Positions 33,039 through 40,292 of a stretch of 64,000 nucleotides of DNA are shown one piece after another. Numbering within the stretch: the stretch's first letter is position 1; the number at the start of each line of letters is the position of its first letter. The notes beneath the pieces are model-generated. The model made no database searches, was not told the DNA's origin, and worked only from the letters and a program-made list of their open reading frames with translations. A program made the position numbers and the translations under genes. This DNA comes from JBCCLJ01 sp039026915 (GTDB lineage: Bacteria > Acidobacteriota > Thermoanaerobaculia > Multivoradales > Multivoraceae): positions 1-64,000 of the forward strand of contig JBCCLJ010000007.1 of the NCBI GenBank assembly GCA_039026915.1, written 5' to 3'.

Positions 33039-34520
33039 TCAGCGTCGAGACTCGGTGAGCGAAGCAAGGATGTGTCGCATGACGTCGACGCCGGCGTCGA
33101 AGTCGTCGACTCGGATGTACTCGTCCGGTCCGTGAATGCCCCGGCTATCGGCCCCTGCGATCGCGAAGGGAGAGAAACCGTAGGCCTCGACGCCGCGCGC
33201 TCGGAAGTAGCGACTGTCCGTCGTGCCGGGGATGAGAATCGGCAGGATCGGAAGCTCGTGGTGTTCCGGCAGAGCGCGAATCGCCCTCTGGAGGTCCTCA
33301 TAGCCGCCCGCTTCGAGGGTCGGCTCGGCGACCTGAGGCGAACTGACGGTCACCTCGACGTCGACGTTGGGTCCGACCGCCTCTCGTACGTTCGCGAGGA
33401 AGGCCTCGCCGTCGGTGTCGGGCAGCAGGCGCACGTCGACGAGCGCCGATGCGTTCGCCGGCACGACGTTCACCGAGCTGTCCCCGTTGTCGATGCGGGT
33501 CACCTGGACGGTGTCGAGGAACGCGGTCTGCATTCCGGGCAGCAGAACGCTGTAGAGACCGCCCTGCTGATCCAGCTCACGCAGCCGATCTTCGATCGCC
33601 TGGCGATCCTCTTGTCCGAAGAGAGCCCGGAACTTGGCGCCGTGAAGGGGTGCGAGTGCCTGGAAGTAGAGATGAGCCGCGGGAGAGACGTGGATCTCAC
33701 GGCCGCTCGAAGCGAGCAGCTGCGTGAGACCGCGGGTGAGCGTATGGGTCGCACTGTCCGGATTGAAGCCCGAGCCGTGGCCGCCGCGGCCGCGTGCTGT
33801 CAGCCGGAGCCAGAGCGGTCGTTTCTGCGCGAACTCGATGCCCCACCAGAGCATGCGTCCGTTGACGGTCTTGTTCAGTCCCGCCTCGTTGAGCACGAGA
33901 TCGGCATCTGCGAAGAGCTCGGGGTACTGGTCCAGGACGAACGCCGCGCCCTGACCGCCGCCGGCCTCCTCGTCAGCGACGGCGAGATAGATGACGTTGC
34001 GGTCGACCGGACCGCCGGCGTCGAGCAGAGTGAGCAGCGCCTCGAGGTGCGCGATGCCAAGGCTCTTGCTGTCGATGGCGCCGCGACCCCAGATCTTGCC
34101 GTCGGCAATGTCTCCGGAGAAGGCGCCGCGCGTCCAGCCGCTGCCTGCGGGTACGACGTCGATGTGATGGAGCAGGACGATCGACGGTGCGGGCTGCCGC
34201 TGAGCTTCGACCTTCGCGTACAGGCTCGTCCGGCCGTCGGGGGTGACGAGCAGCTGCGTCGTCACGTCGCGTGCGTGAAGGAGGGAGGCGAGGTAGTGAG
34301 CGCCCGCGGCTTCAAGGCCTGGAGGGTTCGTCGTATCGATGCGCAGATACGCCTGCAGGCGCGAGCGTGGGTCCGGGGCGGCGGTCGAGCCGTCGTCACC
34401 TCCGGTGGGCTGACCCAGCAGAAGAGCTGCGCAGAGACAGAGAAGCGTAGAGAGCCGCCGCCGACGAGTCGAGCCGGGCCACGGCGCTTTCCGGCGGACG
34501 CTGTAGGGAGAGCTCTTCAT
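33039..34520 (-). CDS. Secreted M20-family metallopeptidase
   Basis: The 493-residue protein has a signal peptide-like region (about 20-38, LSTLLCLCAALLLGQ), then the M20 catalytic domain: metal His in LLHHIDVVPAG, bridging Asp in GRGAIDSKS, Glu-Glu in ADEEAGGGQG, Glu in LNEAGLNK, and final His463 in IHGPDEY. The dimerisation domain sits in between (about 230-350). The metal-ligand set is complete, so it should be an active Zn-type peptidase, acting in the periplasm if exported. A -10 box TAGACT lies 29 bases upstream with AAGGTG before the ATG. It is between pilA and pilD; a pilus-related role is not established. Confidence 0.87.
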   Translation of the reverse strand: MKSSPYSVRRKAPWPGSTRRRRLSTLLCLCAALLLGQPTGGDDGSTAAPDPRSRLQAYLRIDTTNPPGLEAAGAHYLASLLHARDVTTQLLVTPDGRTSLYAKVEAQRQPAPSIVLLHHIDVVPAGSGWTRGAFSGDIADGKIWGRGAIDSKSLGIAHLEALLTLLDAGGPVDRNVIYLAVADEEAGGGQGAAFVLDQYPELFADADLVLNEAGLNKTVNGRMLWWGIEFAQKRPLWLRLTARGRGGHGSGFNPDSATHTLTRGLTQLLASSGREIHVSPAAHLYFQALAPLHGAKFRALFGQEDRQAIEDRLRELDQQGGLYSVLLPGMQTAFLDTVQVTRIDNGDSSVNVVPANASALVDVRLLPDTDGEAFLANVREAVGPNVDVEVTVSSPQVAEPTLEAGGYEDLQRAIRALPEHHELPILPILIPGTTDSRYFRARGVEAYGFSPFAIAGADSRGIHGPDEYIRVDDFDAGVDVMRHILASLTESRR

Positions 34521-34548
34521 CGCGGGGCACCTTCGGTGCGCTGGTTTC

Positions 34549-34554
34549 AGTCTA
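34549..34554 (-). promoter_or_regulatory. -10 element of the M20-pilD-kinase unit
   Basis: The minus strand carries TAGACT in the context CTCATAGACTGAA, predicting a start near 34542 and a 22-base leader containing AAGGTG. It would drive the M20 gene and probably pilD and the kinase behind it. Confidence 0.45.
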
Positions 34555-34588
34555 TGAGAGCGATGGCTGCCGTGGTCGAGGTCGGCAG

Positions 34589-34621
34589 AAAAGAAAAAGG
34601 CGCCGTGCTCAGCACGGCGCC
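34589..34621 (-). terminator. Intrinsic terminator downstream of pilA
   Basis: A 9-base GC-rich stem GGCGCCGTG / CACGGCGCC (34599-34607 and 34613-34621) is followed on the minus strand by TTTTTCTTTT (34589-34598), a strong intrinsic terminator 30 bases after the pilA stop. It isolates pilA transcription from the M20-pilD-kinase genes. Confidence 0.88.
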
Positions 34622-34650
34622 CATCGCATCGGATTGGATCTCAGTCTGAC

Positions 34651-35214
34651 TTAGGAGCCGGCGCCCGAGGCGGCCGCGGAACCGCTGGGGTAGCGGACGA
34701 AGTAGCCGTCAGCCCAGACGATGTCCTGGTCGTAGTCGGTGGCGATGAACGGACCCGGCGTGTAGGTGCCGGCGGAAGCCGTCAGGTCGCGGCCGAGGCT
34801 GCGGATGGCCATGACGTTCGAGCCGGAGAGGAGGTTGGCGTCGGTGCCGATGAAGCCGAAGCCGTAGTTGTTGCCCCAGCCGTCGACGCGGGGAACTTCC
34901 TGCATGTAGAAGAAGGTGTCCGACGGGCGCAGGAGAGCCTGCAGGTCAGAGTGGTCGTAGCTGCTCGCGAGCCAGGTGTAGGTGGCGGCGGAGCCAGCGG
35001 CCGAGGAGCCGGCGGCGTCGGTGAGCCAGGACATCCAGGCGGTACCGATGGTGCGGACGTCCGCGACCGAGCGCTTCTGCTTGGCCTTCTGCAGGGCGTC
35101 GATGAGGTTGGGGATGAGGATTGCGGCGATGATGCCGATGATAGCGACGACGATGAGGAGCTCGATGAGGGTGAAACCACCCTGGCTCTTCCGGTTCCGG
35201 ATTCGATTCATCAT
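34651..35214 (-). CDS. pilA: Major type IV pilin PilA
   Basis: The 187-residue prepilin has leader MMNRIRNRKSQGG cut before FTLIELLIVVAIIGIIAAIL, with Glu at mature position 5, as in class IVa pilins. The globular part is GspG-like (VDGWGNNYGF and TDYDQDIVWADG) and contains no cysteine, so the usual disulfide loop is absent. It ends in a Ser/Ala/Gly-rich tail (SGSAAASGAGS). The ATG pair at 35209-35214 has AAGGAG 8 bases upstream; longer frames would spoil the leader. A sigma-54 promoter and activator-type repeats lie upstream, and a strong terminator follows, so it is monocistronic and likely highly expressed. Confidence 0.95.
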   Translation of the reverse strand: MMNRIRNRKSQGGFTLIELLIVVAIIGIIAAILIPNLIDALQKAKQKRSVADVRTIGTAWMSWLTDAAGSSAAGSAATYTWLASSYDHSDLQALLRPSDTFFYMQEVPRVDGWGNNYGFGFIGTDANLLSGSNVMAIRSLGRDLTASAGTYTPGPFIATDYDQDIVWADGYFVRYPSGSAAASGAGS

Positions 35215-35273
35215 TTGGGTCTTCTCCTTGGTTAAGTCATGGCCCGGTCGGGCTTGATTCGAGGAGCTAGAAA

Positions 35274-35288
35274 GCAGGATGCGTGCCA
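35274..35288 (-). promoter_or_regulatory. Sigma-54 promoter of pilA
   Basis: The minus strand reads CTGGCACGCATCCTGCTTT; the core TGGCAC-N5-CTGC keeps GG and GC 10 bases apart and differs from consensus by one base. The predicted start near 35262 gives a leader of about 48 bases with the AAGGAG site. This matches the known sigma-54/PilR control of pilA in other bacteria. Confidence 0.8.
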
Positions 35289-35350
35289 GCCCTGCCAAGG
35301 GTCGTATTCCCTTCAAAAACTAGTAAATGCTAAGGCTACCCAAGTTCGTC

Positions 35351-35379
35351 TGACAATATGTGACACCAACTCCTGTCAC
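35351..35379 (-). promoter_or_regulatory. Candidate PilR upstream activating site of pilA
   Basis: About 90-120 bases before the predicted pilA start, the minus strand holds TGTC-ACATAT-TGTC, plus an inverted copy GTGACA making a GTGACA-N8-TGTCAC palindrome. TGTC pairs are the described core of PilR sites upstream of Pseudomonas pilA. The rest of the 241-base gap to the next gene shows nothing else recognisable. Confidence 0.55.
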
Positions 35380-35455
35380 TGGATGAGGTTTGCAGCGGGA
35401 AAGGACTCCCCGCACCGCGCGGCTGATCCGTTGCGGTGCACCCGGTCTCGACGCA

Positions 35456-36898
35456 TCAGCGCTTCAGGAGCGCGTCGACGAGCTCGACGTAGAGATCGAC
35501 GCCGCCGACGAAGGCGGGGAGTGCGATGCGCTCGTCTGGACCGTTGATCGTCGCCGCATCGGTCGCCAGGGCCAGGAACGGAGAGAAGCCGTAGCTCGGC
35601 ACGCCCGCACCGCGAAAGAAACGTGAGTCGTTGGCGTAGAGCGTCAGAAAGAAGGGGCCCGTTGCTTCCGTCTCGAAGCGTTCTCTCAGTAGCTCCTGGA
35701 TGCCCTCATAGGCTGGATGATCGAGCGGACTGGACGCGGCAGCCCCGAACGGACCTTCGACGGTCATGCCGAGTCCGTGCGTCATCCACTCGGGCAGCAG
35801 TCGCTTCATCGCTCGATTCAGATCCTGCCCTGGACGCAGATGGACCATGAGACGCATGCGGAAGCCCTGGGTGCCGGGGTCCTTCTCGATCGGAAAGGCG
35901 TGGACCTCGTCGCGAAAGAGCGCCTGCATGTACGCCGGCAGGAAGAGGAAGTCTTCGATGTTCTCCAGAGCCGAGTCAGGATCCGAGAGGATTCGTGCGA
36001 AGGAGGTCTCTTCGCGTGACGGCGCGTAGGAGCGCAGGAATTCCCGTGCCGGCTCCGTCAGAGAGAGGTCGTCGATGAGGTGTCCGCGGGTCGAGAGGTC
36101 CTCGTAGAGATCCTCCAGGCGCTGCCGGGTGCGGGTACAGACCCAGACCTCGGCGAAGTGCTTCTGGGCGAACGCCGTCCCCCAGTACTTGATCGTCTCG
36201 CGGTCCGTTGCCTCGACGACGCCGCCTTCGGTCAAGAGCGCCCAGGTGCGATCGACGAGCTCCGGGTACATCCGCACGATCCACTGGGCTCCCAGATGGC
36301 TTCCCGTTTCTTCGCTGCTCGTCGCGAGCAGGATCAGAGAGCGCTCCGGGATCTCGCCCGTCGTTTCGATCTTCTCTCGAACCCGAAGAAAGGCCTCGAG
36401 CTGTGCCGACGCCACCGACTTCATGTCGAAGGCGCCGCGTCCGTAGATCCACGGCCCCTCGATCTCGCCGCTGAAGGGACCGAACTCCCAACGGTCGGGT
36501 TGGCGGATCGGGTCGGTGTCGAGATGGCTGTGCAGAACGAGGGCCTCTGAAGACTGTCCTTCGATGATCGCCCAGAAGTTGGCGCGGTCTTCGATCAGAG
36601 CCTCGACCGTCGGTTCGATGCCGGCCTCGCGCACGACGTCGGCGAGGTAGTTGGCGGCCTGAAGCTCGCTGCCCGTCTGCTCGGTGGTATCGATGCGCAG
36701 GAGCGCCTGCAGGTGTTGGACGCTGCGCTCGGCGGCAAAGTCGAAGGTGCTCCACTCGGTGTCGATGCCGAGATTCAGTGCGCGCTGAACCCACGGGCTG
36801 AGCAGCAGAAAGAGGCCGGTCGTGACGGCGAAGCTGCCCCAGAGCCCGAAACGGGCTGAGGATCTCAGAGTCTTCTGCACGGGTGTTCGCTCGGCCAT
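35456..36898 (-). CDS. M20-family peptidase homolog, membrane-anchored, lacking last metal His
   Basis: The 480-residue protein has an N-terminal membrane anchor (about 15-38, GLWGSFAVTTGLFLLLSPWV) and an M20 fold with VLHSHLDTDP, GRGAFDMKS, TSSEETGSH and LLTEGGVV aligned with the ligands of the neighbouring M20 peptidase. The last motif reads INGPDER, with Asn452 where the active family has His (IHGPDEY in the neighbour), so a metal ligand is missing. It may therefore be inactive, mononuclear or use another residue. A -10 box TAGACT ends 8 bases before the ATG, suggesting a near-leaderless mRNA. It lies 241 bases upstream of pilA on the same strand. Confidence 0.82.
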   Translation of the reverse strand: MAERTPVQKTLRSSARFGLWGSFAVTTGLFLLLSPWVQRALNLGIDTEWSTFDFAAERSVQHLQALLRIDTTEQTGSELQAANYLADVVREAGIEPTVEALIEDRANFWAIIEGQSSEALVLHSHLDTDPIRQPDRWEFGPFSGEIEGPWIYGRGAFDMKSVASAQLEAFLRVREKIETTGEIPERSLILLATSSEETGSHLGAQWIVRMYPELVDRTWALLTEGGVVEATDRETIKYWGTAFAQKHFAEVWVCTRTRQRLEDLYEDLSTRGHLIDDLSLTEPAREFLRSYAPSREETSFARILSDPDSALENIEDFLFLPAYMQALFRDEVHAFPIEKDPGTQGFRMRLMVHLRPGQDLNRAMKRLLPEWMTHGLGMTVEGPFGAAASSPLDHPAYEGIQELLRERFETEATGPFFLTLYANDSRFFRGAGVPSYGFSPFLALATDAATINGPDERIALPAFVGGVDLYVELVDALLKR

Positions 36899-36906
36899 GA
36901 CGCGGG

Positions 36907-36961
36907 AGTCTAGCTTGGAGATCGCCCGTATGTTCCTCGGACGCACCCGCGGCCATAGAGT
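36907..36961. promoter_or_regulatory. Divergent leaderless-type promoters
   Basis: On the minus strand TAGACT (36907-36912) is followed by 8 bases and the ATG of the M20 homolog at 36898. On the plus strand TAGAGT (36956-36961) is followed by 6 bases and the ATG of the GT-C gene at 36968. Both place the transcript start at or within two bases of the start codon. No ribosome sites precede either ATG. Confidence 0.5.
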
Positions 36962-36967
36962 GCGGCC

Positions 36968-38566
36968 ATGAGGGTGACGAAGGAGAGCCTGGTGCGGTCC
37001 TGGCTGACCGGGGATGCACTCATCCCCCTGTCGGTCGCCGTCGTTCTCTGCGTCGGTTTCCTCGCCGCGGAGCGCTCTGTCCTCGGCGAGTTCGGCTTCC
37101 CGCTCGACGACGCCTGGATGCACCTGCAGTACGCGCGCAGTCTGGCGACGGGCGACGGCTTCAGCTTCCAGGGCGACGGGACCGGAGCGGGGGCGGCCGC
37201 ACCTCTGTGGACGGCCATGCTGGCTCCGGGCGCCTGGGCGACGCCCGTCGGCGTCTTGTGGGCGAAGGCGCTCGGCATCGCGCTGCACCTTCTGGGAGTT
37301 GCCGTCCTGCTGAGTCTGGCGTCGCTCTGGGGTCTCGGTCGTTGGGCGTCACTGCTGGCCGTCACTCTCTATCTACTGACGCGATGGACGCTCTGGTCGG
37401 CGCTTTCGGGAATGGAGATCTCGCTCTTCGTCCTCCTCTGTCTGCTGGGCGTGCGCCAGCACGTCCTCGACGTGCAGGCGTCGGCAGAGCGCTCCCGCTT
37501 TCCCTGGTCGACGCTCTGGCTGTCGCTGGCGACCCTGGCGCGTCCGGAGGGTCTGCTCCTCATCGTGCTGTGTTGGGCGGAGAGGTTGCTGAGCCTGAGC
37601 CGGCAGGGAGAGCAGAGCTCGATCGGCCTGCGCTCGACGCCCAACCGGCTGGGGCTTCACGCCGGACTTGCTCTGCTGCTTCTGACGCCGACGGCGCTCT
37701 ACAACCTCGGCACCTCGGGCAGCGCACTGCCGATGGGGCTGGCCGCGACGTCGGACACTTCGCTGGGCCTGCCGAGGCTGAGAGATCTTTGGGAGATGGG
37801 CCTCGTCCTCTTCCCGGCACAGCCCTGGCTGACGCTCCTCCTAGGTGCCGGCGTCGTGGCGGCGCTGCGGACGCCGGAACGATCCCTGGTGCCCGCCGCG
37901 TGGCCGATCCTGCTGCCGATCGTCTATTCGGTGCTCGGCGGTGGCCTCCATCAGGTGCACCACGGCCGCTACCTCTTCCCTCTCTTTCCCTTTTTCTGCC
38001 TGCTGGGCGGCCGGGCGCTGGCAGAGCTCGCGGCCGTCATGGCAGAGCGCCGGTTGTTCGGCATCCGGCTCCGCCACGCCGTTGCCGCCCTGCTGCTGAT
38101 CACGGCCGTCGGTTCCTTGCGCGACGGACTCGATCACTATCTCGGCAACGTCACCGACGTCACCGACTCGGACGTGGCCATGGCGCGGTGGGCAGCGGCC
38201 AACCTGCCGCGCGACGCCGTGCTGGCCGTGCAGGACGTCGGCGCCTTCGGCTATCTGGCGCCCCAGCGTCTCGTCGACATGGGCGGCATCGTGACGCCCG
38301 AGATCCTGCCCTACCTTCGCGGTGAGCTGCGCGGCGCCCATCCGAGCGGCCTCGAAGGCTGGGCGACGTTCCTGCAGCAGCGGGACGTCGATTTCGTCGT
38401 GCTCTTCCCGGCGTCCTTTCGCGGTGGACTGCGCGACATCGACGCGGTCCTGCCCGGGGCCCGCATGGTGCATCGAGCAACGCTCGAGAACAACATCACG
38501 ATGGCAGGGCCGGATCTCGTCGTGCTCGCCACGCCCTGGGGCCGGGGCGGCGGCAATCGTCCCTAG
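36968..38566 (+). CDS. PMT-like GT-C membrane glycosyltransferase (copy 1)
   Basis: The 532-residue protein has about 9-10 hydrophobic segments and the GT-C-type first loop FPLDDAWMHLQYARSLATGD, with paired Asp where PMT/ArnT-type enzymes bind the polyprenyl-phosphate sugar. Further blocks WSALSGMEISLF, LARPEGLLL, HGRYLFPLFPF and TDVTDSDVAMARW are shared with a paralog at 40293-41903. The C-terminal soluble domain (about 410-532) is like that of many GT39-related proteins. Probably transfers a sugar from a lipid carrier in the periplasm; donor and acceptor unknown. It is leaderless by its promoter layout. Confidence 0.75.
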   Translation: MRVTKESLVRSWLTGDALIPLSVAVVLCVGFLAAERSVLGEFGFPLDDAWMHLQYARSLATGDGFSFQGDGTGAGAAAPLWTAMLAPGAWATPVGVLWAKALGIALHLLGVAVLLSLASLWGLGRWASLLAVTLYLLTRWTLWSALSGMEISLFVLLCLLGVRQHVLDVQASAERSRFPWSTLWLSLATLARPEGLLLIVLCWAERLLSLSRQGEQSSIGLRSTPNRLGLHAGLALLLLTPTALYNLGTSGSALPMGLAATSDTSLGLPRLRDLWEMGLVLFPAQPWLTLLLGAGVVAALRTPERSLVPAAWPILLPIVYSVLGGGLHQVHHGRYLFPLFPFFCLLGGRALAELAAVMAERRLFGIRLRHAVAALLLITAVGSLRDGLDHYLGNVTDVTDSDVAMARWAAANLPRDAVLAVQDVGAFGYLAPQRLVDMGGIVTPEILPYLRGELRGAHPSGLEGWATFLQQRDVDFVVLFPASFRGGLRDIDAVLPGARMVHRATLENNITMAGPDLVVLATPWGRGGGNRP

Positions 38567-38649
38567 CAGCCTGCGGTAGAAGCCCGTGCAGAGGGGCCTA
38601 CGCTGCGGGATCCCCACGCTCAGTTACACGCGACTCTCATCACGGGCCG

Positions 38650-40191
38650 CTACGGCCCTTTAGCAGGGGACGGACAGCCGTCGAAAGCGGCGGTGTCCTG
38701 CACGGGCCGCAGAGGCGTGCCCTGTGGGTTGTCATAGGTCCTCACCGCTCCCGTCACCGTGTCGGTGACCGTGATGCGGACTTCGACGTCTGTCAGGCCG
38801 GCGGCGAACACCCAGAAGCGCTGAGAGAACGAGCAGGCGTCGAGGACCTTGACGATCACCTCGACGTTGTCGGCCTCGAAGAACCAGAAGGTCGCCGTGT
38901 CCGTGGTCAGTTCGACGCTCCGCCCAGCGCCGGAGTCCCCCGAGCGCGTCCGATAGGTGACGTCGACCCGGAAGCGCTCGCTCGAGAGGCAGGCCGCCGT
39001 AGCGCTCGACGAGCAGCCTTCCGTCAACGCCGGTGTCGTCGCCGAGGCCACGTTGCTGGGCGCGGATTCTCCCAGGCCGTTGCGAGCGCGCACGCGAAAC
39101 CGATGATCGCTCGCAGCACGCAGCCCGGACACCGTAGCCTCGGACGCGTCGAGGCCTTCCGAGGCGGCCTCGAGCCAGGGGCCGCCGTTCGTCTGGACCT
39201 CGACGAGGAAGCCGTTCTCGTTGGAGCTCGCGTCCGTCCAGCGCAGTGCGACGGTCGTCGCCGAGACGGCGGTCGCCGTCAGTCCGACGGGAGGGTCCGG
39301 CGGACCGAGCTCCTCGACTTCGGACGGGCCGGCGAGGAGCCAGACGGCGGTGCGGCGGGCGAAATCGAGCTGAAAGTCCGGCACGTGGTCCTCCTCTCGG
39401 AGGGTCCACAGCTCCGTCTCACCGCCGGGAGGGCAGTCTTGAAGGAACTGCAGGACCCGCGTCTCCTGGCCGGCGACCTCGGCCGAAAGGTCCATGCGGT
39501 CGCCGCGCTCGGTGACGCCGGTACAGCCGTGCAGGAGCGCTCTCTGTTCGACGGACTCGAAGGCTCCCGGGTAGGGGCCGCCCCCGGGCACGATGCCGCC
39601 CTCGTAGAGCACGACGAGGTCGCGATCGCCGTGGATCTGCAGAGAGCGCACGGGATGCGTCGCCTGGCAGTCCTGCGGCCGGTTGAAGTTCGCGCCGGCC
39701 AGGCTGGCGATGGCGCGCACGACATCCCCGTGCTCGCAGGCCATGCGGTTGGCCATGAAGCCGCCGTTGGAGTGACCGAAGAGGGCGGCGTGAGAGATGC
39801 GCCAGCGGGCCGCGACCTCCTCGTAGATGCGCCTCAGGTACTCCGCGTCGCCTGGTGACTGCCCGTAGAACTCGCAGCAGGCGGGAGTCGCGTCCCAATA
39901 GGTCTGTCCCACCGGGTTGCGGGTGCCGGTCGGCGCGACGAGGAAGAAACCGAGCTCGTCGACGAAGCGTTGAAAGCCGAGGTAGAGCTCGGCTTCGTCA
40001 CCGTTCGAGGTGAAGCCGTGCAGGTTGTAGAGGAGCGGCCACGCCCGATCCGGCGTGTAGTCGTCCGGAATGAAGACGACGAGGTTGCCCCGGCCGTAGT
40101 CGACGAGCACCGTGTCGAAAGCAGCGAGATGGCTGGGCGCGAGCAGGAGCAGTGCCGTGATGAGGAGAGCCGCTGGACGAAGCAGGTTCAT
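38650..40191 (-). CDS. Secreted PHB-depolymerase-type esterase with FN3 and C-terminal domain
   Basis: The 513-residue protein has a signal peptide (about 1-24), an alpha/beta-hydrolase domain of the LpqC/PHB-depolymerase type with LYNLHGFTSNGDEAE, nucleophile Ser in GHSNGGFMA, and HGDRDLVV and the late DHVPDF His region, then a fibronectin III domain (about 300-395, PVGLTATAVSATTVALRWT) and a C-terminal domain (about 410-513) with FWFFEADNVEVIVKVLDAC and FWVFAAGLTDVEVRITVTDT. I recognise that last block as frequent in secreted Acidobacteriota proteins. Likely hydrolyses extracellular esters (polyhydroxyalkanoate or feruloyl type). A TAGACT box ends 8 bases before the ATG. Confidence 0.83.
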   Translation of the reverse strand: MNLLRPAALLITALLLLAPSHLAAFDTVLVDYGRGNLVVFIPDDYTPDRAWPLLYNLHGFTSNGDEAELYLGFQRFVDELGFFLVAPTGTRNPVGQTYWDATPACCEFYGQSPGDAEYLRRIYEEVAARWRISHAALFGHSNGGFMANRMACEHGDVVRAIASLAGANFNRPQDCQATHPVRSLQIHGDRDLVVLYEGGIVPGGGPYPGAFESVEQRALLHGCTGVTERGDRMDLSAEVAGQETRVLQFLQDCPPGGETELWTLREEDHVPDFQLDFARRTAVWLLAGPSEVEELGPPDPPVGLTATAVSATTVALRWTDASSNENGFLVEVQTNGGPWLEAASEGLDASEATVSGLRAASDHRFRVRARNGLGESAPSNVASATTPALTEGCSSSATAACLSSERFRVDVTYRTRSGDSGAGRSVELTTDTATFWFFEADNVEVIVKVLDACSFSQRFWVFAAGLTDVEVRITVTDTVTGAVRTYDNPQGTPLRPVQDTAAFDGCPSPAKGP

Positions 40192-40199
40192 CGAGAGGC

Positions 40200-40205
40200 A
40201 GTCTA
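40200..40205 (-). promoter_or_regulatory. -10 element of the esterase gene
   Basis: TAGACT on the minus strand (context CGGCTAGACTGCC) is 8 bases before the ATG at 40189-40191; no ribosome site lies between. The plus side of this 101-base divergent gap has a TACCAT (40250-40255) that could serve the second GT-C gene. Confidence 0.4.
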
Positions 40206-40292
40206 GCCGGCTGGATCGGCGTTCGTGTGCCCTGTGCTGCAGGGCCTGCTACCATTTCGACGACGGCCAGCGCCGCCCGCTCTCATCCCCTT

